From: Cereibacter_A sp052244495 | Lineage (GTDB): Bacteria > Pseudomonadota > Alphaproteobacteria > Rhodobacterales > Rhodobacteraceae | Direction: 5' to 3' (one strand) | Length of the DNA: 64,000 nucleotides | NCBI GenBank assembly: GCA_052244495.1 | Contig: JBQPXH010000004.1 | Shown here: one piece after another, positions 9,875 to 17,282 of the stretch | Position numbering within the stretch: position 1 is the first letter of the stretch | Layout: each line of letters opens with the position of its first letter | Position numbers and translations under genes: made by a program | Notes under the pieces: model-generated | Seen by the model: only the letters and a program-made list of their open reading frames with translations | What the model was told of the DNA's origin: nothing | Database searches by the model: none

Positions 9875-10695
9875 TGTCGGGGGCGATCACCATAAGCCTC
9901 GGGCCGGACGGGCCGAAGATCGCCGTGGGGCCCGCGCTCCCGGTCGAGGCACTGATGCTCGGCCGCAGCCCCGAGGCCGCGGCCGAGCTTCTGCCGCGGA
10001 TCTTCAACCTCTGTCCGATGGCGCAGACCACGGCGATGCGGCTCGCCTTCGGTCTGGAGCCGCTCGCGCGCGGGACCCTGGAGCACGAGATCGGCCGCGA
10101 GCACCGGCTGAAGCTCTCGGTGATCTGGCCGGGCATGCTGGGTCTGGCCGTCGATCCGACAGGCGACCTGCCGGACCTTCCCCTGCCTCGCGACCTTGAC
10201 GGATGGCTTGCGCGCCATCCGCTCTTTTCCCGCATCGCGGAGTGTTTCGGACCGGGGGAAGCGGTGGCGGACCTGCCCGCCCTGCCGGCGGGGGCCGCCA
10301 TGATCCCCGGCGCTTACGACAATTCGCCGGCAGCGCGGCGCGAGGCGCATCCGACGCTCGCCGCCGTGGCGGCGCGATGGGGGCGCGGGCCGCTCTGGCG
10401 CGCAATGGGTCGGCTCGCGGACCGCGGCACACCGCCCGCGCCGCTGCTGCTCACCGACGGAACCGCCGTCGTGCCCGCTGCCCGCGGCACCTATGCCCTC
10501 CGTGGCCGGGCCGAACATGGCGTGATCTCTGCCTTCGAACGGATGACGCCAACCGATCATCTCGTGGCACCCGGCGGCGTGCTGGAGCAGAGCTTGCGCA
10601 CCCTGCCCGCCGACAAGGGCCGACTGGCGTCGCTCCTCGTCGCCATCCTGGATCCCTGTGTGCCGGCCACGGTGACGGAGGCCGCCGATGCATGA
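9874..10695 (+). CDS. hupK: HupK hydrogenase maturation protein
   Basis: HupK, 273 residues, considered a degenerate relative of the large subunit that acts as a scaffold for cofactor assembly. The resemblance shows here: IFNLCPMAQTTAMRLAFG corresponds to the N-terminal RICGVC region of HupL with one cysteine left, and LDPCVP near the C-terminus corresponds to DPCxxC with the second cysteine lost. So it probably cannot bind nickel in HupL fashion. ATG 9874 overlaps the hupJ TGA; the hupK end overlaps hypA by 8 bases. Confidence 0.85.
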   Translation: MSGAITISLGPDGPKIAVGPALPVEALMLGRSPEAAAELLPRIFNLCPMAQTTAMRLAFGLEPLARGTLEHEIGREHRLKLSVIWPGMLGLAVDPTGDLPDLPLPRDLDGWLARHPLFSRIAECFGPGEAVADLPALPAGAAMIPGAYDNSPAARREAHPTLAAVAARWGRGPLWRAMGRLADRGTPPAPLLLTDGTAVVPAARGTYALRGRAEHGVISAFERMTPTDHLVAPGGVLEQSLRTLPADKGRLASLLVAILDPCVPATVTEAADA

Positions 10696-11029
10696 GATGT
10701 CGCTCTGCGAGGGCATCCGCGGCATTGTCGAGGATCAGGCGCGCAGCCACGGCTTCGCCTCGGTCAAGGTGCTGCGCCTCGAGATCGGACGGTTTGCCGG
10801 GGTCGAGAAGGCGGCGCTCGACTTCGCTTTCGACGTCGTGATGCGCGGCAGCGCCGCGGAAGGCGCCCGGCTCGAGATCCTCGACCTGCCCGGCCGGGCG
10901 CTCTGCTACGATTGCGGCGAGGAGGTCGCGATCGAGGACAGGTTCGACCCCTGCCCGCTTTGCGGCGGAGGCCGGCTGATGCCGGTGGGCGGCGACGAGA
11001 TGCGGATTAAGGACATGGAGGTTCAGTGA
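10688..11029 (+). CDS. hypA: Nickel insertion protein HypA
   Basis: HypA delivers Ni2+ with HypB to the HupL precursor. It begins MHEMSLCEGI with the N-terminal Met-His-Glu nickel site. Two CxxC zinc pairs, CYDC (near 74) and CPLC (near 90), form the zinc finger. Length 113 residues, standard. It overlaps hupK by 8 bases and hypB by 1 base (TGATG). Confidence 0.97.
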   Translation: MHEMSLCEGIRGIVEDQARSHGFASVKVLRLEIGRFAGVEKAALDFAFDVVMRGSAAEGARLEILDLPGRALCYDCGEEVAIEDRFDPCPLCGGGRLMPVGGDEMRIKDMEVQ

Positions 11030-11886
11030 TGTGCACGGTCTGCGGCTGCGGCGACAAGGTCACCTTCGAGACGACTCACGGTCACGCGCATCATGGACAT
11101 GAGGATCACGACTGCGGCTGCGGCGGACATCACCACGGGCATGATCACGGCCACGGGCACGGGCACCACCATCACGGGCTCGGCGCCGCGGGCGCGAGCG
11201 TGCCCGGCATGAGCCAGGAGCGCCTGATCGAGGTCGAGACAGACATCCTGTCCAAGAACAACGTCTATGCCCTGTCGAACCGGCATCGCCTGCGCGAGAT
11301 GGGCGTTCATGCCGTCAACCTCGTGTCGTCCCCCGGCTCGGGAAAGACGACGTTGCTCTGCAAAACCATTTCACTCCTCGCGGGGACTCCACTCGCCGTA
11401 ATCGAGGGTGACCAGCAGACGTCGAACGACGCGGACCGGATCCGCCGGACAGGCGCTCCGGCGGTGCAGATCAACACCGGCAAGGGCTGCCACCTCGACG
11501 CGCACATGGTCGGCCACGCGCTGGACGACCTGCCGCTCGTTCCGGGGGCGCATCTGTTCATCGAGAACGTGGGCAACCTCGTGTGCCCGGCCGCCTTCGA
11601 TCTGGGAGAAGATGCGAAGGTTGCGATCCTCTCGGTCACCGAGGGCGAGGACAAACCCCTGAAATATCCTGACATGTTCACGGCGGCGCGGCTCGCCATC
11701 CTGAACAAGGTCGATCTCGCACCTTATTGCGACGTGGACCTCGACCTCTACGAGGCCAACCTCCGCAGGGTGAACCCGACGATCGAGGTTCTCCGGGTCT
11801 CGGCCCGGACCGGCGAGGGAATGGAGGGCTGGCTGAAATGGCTTTCCGGTCGCCGCACCGCCAAGATGCTCGGGGTGCGCGGCTGA
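11029..11886 (+). CDS. hypB: GTPase HypB, nickel storage and insertion
   Basis: SIMIBI-class GTPase for nickel insertion. The start is ATG 11029 (MCTVCGCGD); an in-frame GTG at 11026 is possible but the ATG overlaps the hypA stop in the usual way. The N-terminal CxxCGC motif is the high-affinity metal site. Residues 18-52 hold 17 histidines in a Gly/Asp/His-rich stretch, a nickel-storage domain. The G domain has SSPGSGKTT (P-loop), EGDQQTSNDA, ENVGNLVCPA and NKVD. Length 285 residues. It sits at the end of the overlapping hupD-hypB run and overlaps hupR by 1 base. Confidence 0.97.
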   Translation: MCTVCGCGDKVTFETTHGHAHHGHEDHDCGCGGHHHGHDHGHGHGHHHHGLGAAGASVPGMSQERLIEVETDILSKNNVYALSNRHRLREMGVHAVNLVSSPGSGKTTLLCKTISLLAGTPLAVIEGDQQTSNDADRIRRTGAPAVQINTGKGCHLDAHMVGHALDDLPLVPGAHLFIENVGNLVCPAAFDLGEDAKVAILSVTEGEDKPLKYPDMFTAARLAILNKVDLAPYCDVDLDLYEANLRRVNPTIEVLRVSARTGEGMEGWLKWLSGRRTAKMLGVRG

Positions 11887-13361
11887 TGTCCCGCCCGCTG
11901 GTCCTTCTCGTCGACGACGAGCCTCATGCGCTGGCCGCCATGCGGATGGCGCTTGAGGACGAGTTCGAGATCGCCACCGCCCCCTCGGGCGAGGAGGCCC
12001 TGAAGATCCTCGAGGATCAGTGGGTTCAGGTCATCATTTCGGACCAGCGGATGCCGGGCATGACCGGTGTGCAGTTCCTCGCCCAGGCGCGCGAACGCTG
12101 GCCCGAAACGGTAAGGATCATCCTCACGGGCTACACCGACGCCTCGGCCATGGTGGCCGCGATCAACGAGGCCGGCATCCACCAGTTCCTGACAAAGCCG
12201 TGGATCCCCGACCAGCTCGCCATGGCGGCCCGCAACGCCGCCCGCCTCTTCCACCTCGCGCGCGAGAACGAGCGGCTGGCGCTCGAGATGCGCTTCCTGA
12301 ACTCGACCGTCGAGACGCGGCTCGAGAAAAGGCGGCGGGCCCTCCGCGAGGGGATGGGTTTCGAAAGCATCCTGCGCGCACCCTCATCTCCCATGAATGC
12401 GGTGGTGGCCGCTGCCCGGCAGTTCGCAAGCTTCGACATGCCGGTGCTGCTCGCGGGCGAGCCGGGCACGGCCAAGGCGCAGCTCGCGCGGGCGATGCAC
12501 TACGGCTCGCTCCGCTCGGACCGCCCGTTCCACGAGTTCAACCTTCAGGGCGTCCCCGAGGATCTGGCCGCAATCGAGCTTTTCGGCGCCAAGCGCGGGG
12601 TGGCGGCGGGCAATTCGAGCCGCGTCGGGCTTGTGCAGAAAGCGGACCGTGGCACGCTCTACATCGGCGCCATCGACGCGGCCTCGCCGGCCTTGCAGAT
12701 GGCGCTGACGAGGATGCTGGCCAATGGCGCCTTCAGCCCGGTCGGCGGGCAGGAGACGCTGACCACGAACCTGCGGCTGATCGCGGGCTCGCACCGTGAC
12801 CTGCGCGCGCTCGTGGCCGAGGGACAGTTCCGCGCCGACCTCTACTATGCGCTCTCGGCGGGCGAGATCGCGGTGCCGCCGCTGCGCGCCCGGCGCGGGG
12901 ACGTGGCGCTGCTCGCGCAGGTGATCCTGGCCGATCTCGCCGCCACGCATGGAAAGCCCGTGCACGAGATCGAGCCGGCGGCGCTGGAGTTCCTCGAGAA
13001 CTACGACTGGCCGGGCAACCTGCGCGAGCTTGCGAACGAGATCATGCGGATGCTGGTGTTCGCACAGGGCAAGGTGCTGACCGCCGACCTGATCTCGCGA
13101 CCGATCCTGCAGGCTCCGCCCTCCGAGGGCGGGGCGGACCGCAGTGCCGATGGCGTGCTGACGGCGGACGGAACGCTGAAGGACAGGGTGGAGCTGATCG
13201 AGATGCGCATCCTGCGAGAGACGCTGACGCGCCATCGCTGGAACAAGAGCCGCGCGGCGGCCGAGCTGGGTCTGAGCCGCGTAGGGCTCAGGGCGAAGCT
13301 CGACCGCTACGGGATCGCGGATCCCGCGGGGCGGCTCGCTGCGGAAGAGGAGGAGGACTGA
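11886..13361 (+). CDS. hupR: Response regulator HupR, NtrC-like with degenerate AAA+ domain
   Basis: Hydrogenase response regulator. The start is ATG 11886 (MSRPLVLLVDDE), overlapping the hypB TGA; the longer frame from 11727 is not real. The receiver (1-120) has Asp10-Asp11 and phospho-acceptor Asp53 in ISDQRMPG, and Lys104. The central domain looks NtrC-like, but the sigma-54 contact loop reads GVAAGN (238-243) instead of GAFTGA, the P-loop reads GEPGTAK (191-197), and Walker B is TLYIGAI without Asp-Glu. The C-terminal Fis-type helix-turn-helix (RHRWNKSRAAAELGLSRVGLRAKLDRYGI) is intact. R. capsulatus HupR works with sigma-70 and is active unphosphorylated; the degenerate loops agree. Length 491 residues. 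Its usual kinase gene hupT is not in the window. Confidence 0.93.
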   Translation: MSRPLVLLVDDEPHALAAMRMALEDEFEIATAPSGEEALKILEDQWVQVIISDQRMPGMTGVQFLAQARERWPETVRIILTGYTDASAMVAAINEAGIHQFLTKPWIPDQLAMAARNAARLFHLARENERLALEMRFLNSTVETRLEKRRRALREGMGFESILRAPSSPMNAVVAAARQFASFDMPVLLAGEPGTAKAQLARAMHYGSLRSDRPFHEFNLQGVPEDLAAIELFGAKRGVAAGNSSRVGLVQKADRGTLYIGAIDAASPALQMALTRMLANGAFSPVGGQETLTTNLRLIAGSHRDLRALVAEGQFRADLYYALSAGEIAVPPLRARRGDVALLAQVILADLAATHGKPVHEIEPAALEFLENYDWPGNLRELANEIMRMLVFAQGKVLTADLISRPILQAPPSEGGADRSADGVLTADGTLKDRVELIEMRILRETLTRHRWNKSRAAAELGLSRVGLRAKLDRYGIADPAGRLAAEEEED

Positions 13362-13362
13362 C

Positions 13363-13653
13363 ATGTGCCTGGGCATTCCCGGCCGCATCACGGCCATAAC
13401 CGACGCATCCCGGCTGATGGCCATGGCGGACGTCTCGGGCGTGCGGCGCGAGGTGAACATCGCCTGCGTCGCCGAGGGGGCGCTGGAGGATCTCGTCGGC
13501 CGCTGGGCGCTGATCCATGTGGGCTTCGCGATGAGCCTGATCGACGAGGAGGAGGCGGCGAAGACGCTCGAGGCGCTGCGCGACCTCGGCGAAGCGCAGG
13601 AGGCGCTGGAAGCCATGGCGGAAGGGTCGAAGGCCCTGGAGGAAAGGGCATGA
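13363..13653 (+). CDS. hypC: Hydrogenase chaperone HypC
   Basis: Small chaperone that shuttles the Fe(CN)2CO unit between HypD and HupL. It starts MCLGIPGRI with the essential Cys2. Length 96 residues. ATG 13363 follows the hupR stop by 1 base, with GGAGGAGGA inside the hupR end as ribosome-binding site, and it overlaps hypD by 4 bases (ATGA). Confidence 0.96.
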   Translation: MCLGIPGRITAITDASRLMAMADVSGVRREVNIACVAEGALEDLVGRWALIHVGFAMSLIDEEEAAKTLEALRDLGEAQEALEAMAEGSKALEERA

Positions 13654-14789
13654 AGTTTGCCTCGGAGTTCCGTGACCCGGCCCTCGCGCGCAGCCTGCTT
13701 GCTGCCATCGCCGCGCGCGCCGACGACCTGGGCGCCACCCGCGCCCGGCCGCTCCACATCATGGAGATCTGCGGCGGGCATACGCATGCGATCTTCCGCT
13801 ATGGCCTCGACAAGCTGGTGCACGAGGGGATCGAGTTCATCCACGGCCCCGGCTGCCCGGTCTGCGTCCTGCCGATGAGCCGGGTTGACGAGTGCATCGA
13901 GATCGCCGAGCGGCCCGAGGTGATCTTCACGACCTTCGGCGATGCGATGCGTGTGCCGGGCAGGAAAGGGTCCCTCCTGCAGGCCAAGGCGCGCGGCGCG
14001 GACATTCGCATGGTCTATTCGCCGCTCGACGCGCTCGAGCTCGCACGGCGCAACCCCACGCGCGAGGTGGTCTTCTTCGGGCTGGGCTTCGAGACGACGA
14101 CCCCGTCCACGGCGCTCTCGATCCAGCAGGCGGCGCGCGAGGGTCTCGCGAACTTCAGCATATTCTGCAACCACATCACCGTGCCGGAGCCGATCCGCGC
14201 GCTGCTGGACGATCCGGACATGCGGCTCGACGGGTTCATCGGCCCGGGCCATGTCTCGATGGTGATCGGCACGCATCCCTACGACTTCATCGCCCGCGAC
14301 TACGGCAAGCCGCTGGTGGTGGCCGGCTTCGAGCCCACCGATCTGCTGCAATCGGTGCTGATGGTCCTTAACCAGATCGCCGAGGGTCGTTCGGAAATCG
14401 AGAACCAGTATGCGAGGGTCGTGCCGGAGCATGGCAACCCGGTCAGCCTCGCGGCCATTGCCGATGTCTACGAGCGGCGACCGAGCTTCGAATGGCGCGG
14501 TCTGGGCGAGATCGACGATTCCGGCCTGCGCATCCGCGACGCCTACGCGGCACATGATGCCGAACGGAAGTTCGGGATCGGCTACGGAGCCGTGCGCGAG
14601 CTGCGATCCGAGCCGGAGGGCTGCGCCTGCGGCGCGGTGATGACGGGCCGGATCAAGCCCACGGCCTGCCCCCAGTTCGGCCGGGGATGCACGCCCGAGA
14701 TGCCGCTCGGCGCCCTGATGGTGAGTTCGGAAGGCGCCTGCGCCGCCTACTGGCAATACGGCGGCGCCCGGGGAGCGGCGGCTGAATAA
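13650..14789 (+). CDS. hypD: HypD, FeS scaffold for Fe(CN)2CO assembly
   Basis: HypD holds the iron on which CN and CO are assembled. The start is ATG 13650 (MKFASEFRDPALARSLL) with GGAGGAAAGG upstream, overlapping hypC; the frame open from 13365 is a shadow of hypC. Invariant motifs are present: ICGGHTHAIFRYG (Cys for iron), HGPGCPVCVLP, and the C-terminal [4Fe-4S] cysteines in GCACGAVMTGRIKP, ACPQFGRGCTPE and EGACAAY. Length 379 residues, standard. Confidence 0.97.
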   Translation: MKFASEFRDPALARSLLAAIAARADDLGATRARPLHIMEICGGHTHAIFRYGLDKLVHEGIEFIHGPGCPVCVLPMSRVDECIEIAERPEVIFTTFGDAMRVPGRKGSLLQAKARGADIRMVYSPLDALELARRNPTREVVFFGLGFETTTPSTALSIQQAAREGLANFSIFCNHITVPEPIRALLDDPDMRLDGFIGPGHVSMVIGTHPYDFIARDYGKPLVVAGFEPTDLLQSVLMVLNQIAEGRSEIENQYARVVPEHGNPVSLAAIADVYERRPSFEWRGLGEIDDSGLRIRDAYAAHDAERKFGIGYGAVRELRSEPEGCACGAVMTGRIKPTACPQFGRGCTPEMPLGALMVSSEGACAAYWQYGGARGAAAE

Positions 14790-14846
14790 GGGGGGCTCCG
14801 CCCCCCGCCCCCTGGGCTCCCCCCGGGATATTTTGACGAGAATGAA
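14790..14846 (+). repeat. Rhodobacterales-type intergenic repeat with G/C hairpin
   Basis: Directly after the hypD stop. GGGGGGC-TCC-GCCCCCC (14790-14806) forms a 7-bp hairpin, followed by a CCCCTGGGCTCCCCCCGG block and then GATATTTTGACGAGAATGAAG. I recall this layout, a GGGGGCTCCGCCCCC arm followed by CCCCCGGxxTATTTT and a purine-rich tail, as a frequent intergenic repeat in Rhodobacter and Paracoccus genomes. It lies between hypD and hypE, 31 bases before the hypE start, and may act as a partial terminator or mRNA-end element. Copy number elsewhere cannot be checked here. Confidence 0.55.
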
Positions 14847-14877
14847 GGGCCGGGACGGCCGGAACGGAAGGAACGGG

Positions 14878-15900
14878 ATGGCGCTCAGGGACAGTCATGT
14901 GACCCTCGCCCATGGCGGGGGCGGGCAGGCGATGCGCGATCTGATCGCGGAGGTCTTCACCGGGATCTTTCGCCCGCCTGGGATGGAGGACCAGGCGCGG
15001 CTGACCGAGGCGGCGCTGGCCGAGCCGGGGGCCCGCCTCGCGCTGACGACGGACAGCTTCGTGGTGACCCCGCTCGAATTTCCGGGCGGCGACATCGGCA
15101 AGCTCGCGGTCTGCGGAACGGTCAACGATCTGGCCGTGGGGGGCGCGCGGCCGCTCTGGCTGTCGGCGGCCTTCATCATCGAGGAGGGCACCGAGGTGGC
15201 GCTCCTCCGGCGGATCGTGGCGACCATGGCGGCCGAGGCCGAGGCGGCGGGAGTGCGGATCGTCACCGGTGACACGAAGGTGGTGGAGCGCGGCGCGGCC
15301 GACGGGGTCTTCGTCACGACGACGGGGGTCGGTGTGATCCCGCCCGGTCGCGAACTGTCCGCCTCGGCGATCCGCGCGGGCGACGCGGTGCTGGTGAACG
15401 GGGTGCTGGGCGACCACGGCGCGACGATCCTCGCGGCGCGCGGCGACCTCGCGCTCGAGACGGACATAAGGTCCGATTGCGCAGCGCTCGGCCACATGAT
15501 GGAGGCGGTGCTCGGCGCCGCTCCGGGCGCGCGGGCTGCGCGGGATGCCACGCGCGGCGGCATCGCCTCGGTTCTGAACGAACTGGCGGAGGCTTCGGGC
15601 GTCGGGATCGTCATCGAGGAAAGCGCCCTGCCCCTGCGGCCCGAGGTCGTGGGGCTCTGCGAGATCCTCGGGCTCGATCCGCTCTATCTGGCGAACGAGG
15701 GCAGGCTCGTGCTGGTGGTGCCGCAGGCGGAGGCGGAGGCGGCGCTGGCGGCAATGCGGGCGCGGCCCGAAGGCGAGGGCGCGGTCATGATCGGCCGTGC
15801 GGTCGCGGACCATCCGGGTCAGGTGCGGATGACCACCAGCTTCGGCGGCAGCCGGATCGTCGACATGCTGATCGGCGAGCAATTGCCACGTATCTGCTGA
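14878..15900 (+). CDS. hypE: HypE, cyanide-ligand synthesis
   Basis: HypE receives the carbamoyl group from HypF on its C-terminal Cys and dehydrates it to thiocyanate with ATP. The protein ends PRIC, the expected modified terminus. The N-terminal AHGGGGQAMRDLI and the PurM/SelD-like ATP site (TDSFVVTPLEFPGGDIGKLAVCGTVNDLAV) are present. The start is ATG 14878 (MALRDSHVTLAHGGGG) with GGAAGGA upstream; ATGs at 14833 and 14842 lie in the repeat tail and lack homology. Length 340 residues. Confidence 0.96.
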   Translation: MALRDSHVTLAHGGGGQAMRDLIAEVFTGIFRPPGMEDQARLTEAALAEPGARLALTTDSFVVTPLEFPGGDIGKLAVCGTVNDLAVGGARPLWLSAAFIIEEGTEVALLRRIVATMAAEAEAAGVRIVTGDTKVVERGAADGVFVTTTGVGVIPPGRELSASAIRAGDAVLVNGVLGDHGATILAARGDLALETDIRSDCAALGHMMEAVLGAAPGARAARDATRGGIASVLNELAEASGVGIVIEESALPLRPEVVGLCEILGLDPLYLANEGRLVLVVPQAEAEAALAAMRARPEGEGAVMIGRAVADHPGQVRMTTSFGGSRIVDMLIGEQLPRIC

Positions 15901-15966
15901 AGCTCGTGCCTTGACCGGGCGGGCCTGTCCTGTCACATCCCGGATGATGCATGCGAGGACATTCCG

Positions 15967-16365
15967 ATGAAGCGTTTGCTGATGGCTCTTTCCGCCGTGG
16001 TGCAGGTGGTGGCGCCAGCGGCCCAGGCCGGTAGCGTGAACACGCTCTCTCCGGCGGCCCAGGATCTGGTTGGCGGCGAGGCCATGGTCGTGGACATCCG
16101 CGAGCCATCCGAATGGCGGGACACGGGCGTACTGCCGAATGCGGTGCTTCTGCCCTACCGGGATGCCGACAGCTTTCTTGCCGCAATCGGGCCGCAGCTG
16201 AAGCCCGGCCAGCCGATCGCGCTCATCTGCCGGTCCGGGCGCAGGTCGGCTGCGGCTGCGGCTGCCATTGCGGCGCGCACCGATCATCCCGTCGTGGATG
16301 TGGCCGGCGGCATGGGCCGCCTGATGCGCGAGGGATACCGGCCTTCGCCCTGCCCTTCCTGCTGA
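15967..16365 (+). CDS. Exported rhodanese-like sulfurtransferase
   Basis: A 132-residue protein with a signal peptide (MKRLLMALSAVVQVVAPAAQAG, cleavage after AQA) and a single rhodanese domain. The catalytic cysteine is in LICRSGRRS (near residue 81). EAMVVDIREPSEWRDTGVLPNAVLLPY is the usual CH2A region. It ends PCPSC, a second cysteine pair whose role is unclear. It lies 66 bases after hypE on the same strand and could be read through from the hyp genes. Periplasmic location is inferred; its substrate is unknown. Confidence 0.82.
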   Translation: MKRLLMALSAVVQVVAPAAQAGSVNTLSPAAQDLVGGEAMVVDIREPSEWRDTGVLPNAVLLPYRDADSFLAAIGPQLKPGQPIALICRSGRRSAAAAAAIAARTDHPVVDVAGGMGRLMREGYRPSPCPSC

Positions 16366-16432
16366 AGGCCCGCGGCGATCCAGGGCAAGGGGGCGGGCCG
16401 ATGGGCCGCCCCGAACCAGCGGAGCGGAACCG

Positions 16433-17047
16433 ATGGACCATCCGGAACCCCGTGAAGAGCGCATCGCGGTTCTTGTCGCCGACGACCAGCCTCTGGTGCG
16501 CGAGCTGATCCTCGGCCTCCTCGCGCGCGAGCCCGACATGACGACCGAGGCCGCCGAGGATCTGCCGGGCGTGCTGGCCCGAATCGAGGCCCATGGACCC
16601 TTCGACGTCGTGCTGCTCGATTTCTTCATGCCCGGCGTCGAGGGCATGGAGGGCCTTGGCCGTGCCATCTCGGCCAACGGCGGGAGGCCCGTCCTCCTCA
16701 TGTCGGGCAACCTTCCCGACGATGTGATAGCCGAGGCGCGGCGGACCGGCGTCGCGGGCTTCCTGGAGAAGACGCAGTTCGCGTCGATCGCAGCGGCAGT
16801 GCGTGAGGCCGCGACAGCCGGTGCGCCGTGCAAGGCGCCACCGGAGACCCGGGCCTCGAACATCGACCTGACCGAAGCCGACCTCGACCTGCTGCGCGAG
16901 CTCGTCGAGGGCCGGCCCTCCGAGATTCTGGCCGAGCGGATGGGTGCGGAGACCTTCGCGACCGGCCTCAGGACGCTCTTCGACAAGCTGGGCGTCGGAA
17001 GCCGCACCCAGGCGGTGCTGGCCGCCAAGCGCCGCGGCCTCGTCTGA
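16433..17047 (+). CDS. NarL/LuxR-type response regulator
   Basis: 204 residues. The N-terminal receiver has VADDQ (Asp17, Asp18), phospho-acceptor Asp63 in VLLDFFMPG and Lys in FLEKTQF. The C-terminal helix-turn-helix (LTEADLDLLRELVEGRPSEILAERMGAETFATGLRTLFDKLGVGSRTQAVLAA) is LuxR-like, but the recognition area departs from the usual SNKEIA...VKxHL pattern. It sits 235 bases upstream of the hybrid kinase at 17283 on the same strand, which makes the kinase a candidate partner. Targets unknown. Confidence 0.85.
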   Translation: MDHPEPREERIAVLVADDQPLVRELILGLLAREPDMTTEAAEDLPGVLARIEAHGPFDVVLLDFFMPGVEGMEGLGRAISANGGRPVLLMSGNLPDDVIAEARRTGVAGFLEKTQFASIAAAVREAATAGAPCKAPPETRASNIDLTEADLDLLRELVEGRPSEILAERMGAETFATGLRTLFDKLGVGSRTQAVLAAKRRGLV

Positions 17048-17282
17048 CGCCGCATCGCTGATGCCTGGCCTGCGCCTGTGCGAAAGAACGTGGGTGAATA
17101 CGAACTGTATCGTTTTCTCGCGATGATCTCGGGTTAAGCTTTCCGGAAGAGGTAAGACCCTAGGATGGTCGCGCGACTCGGCCCTCCGAAAGATCATCCG
17201 GGCGTGCCCAGACGCCCGACGCCGAGGAGACCTTGCAGGTGACGACCCCTTCCAGCGGCCCCCGCAACCCGATGGGCCAGCC

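Noticed and set aside
11088..11180. Short tandem DNA repeat in hypB (CAC/GGC units)
   Set aside because: It simply encodes the histidine-rich nickel-storage stretch of HypB.
12384..14756. 790-codon antisense open frame over hupR-hypC-hypD
   Set aside because: No recognisable domain; covers three well-supported sense genes.
14653..17055. 800-codon antisense open frame over hypE and the response regulator
   Set aside because: Composition and overlap show it is a frame shadow.
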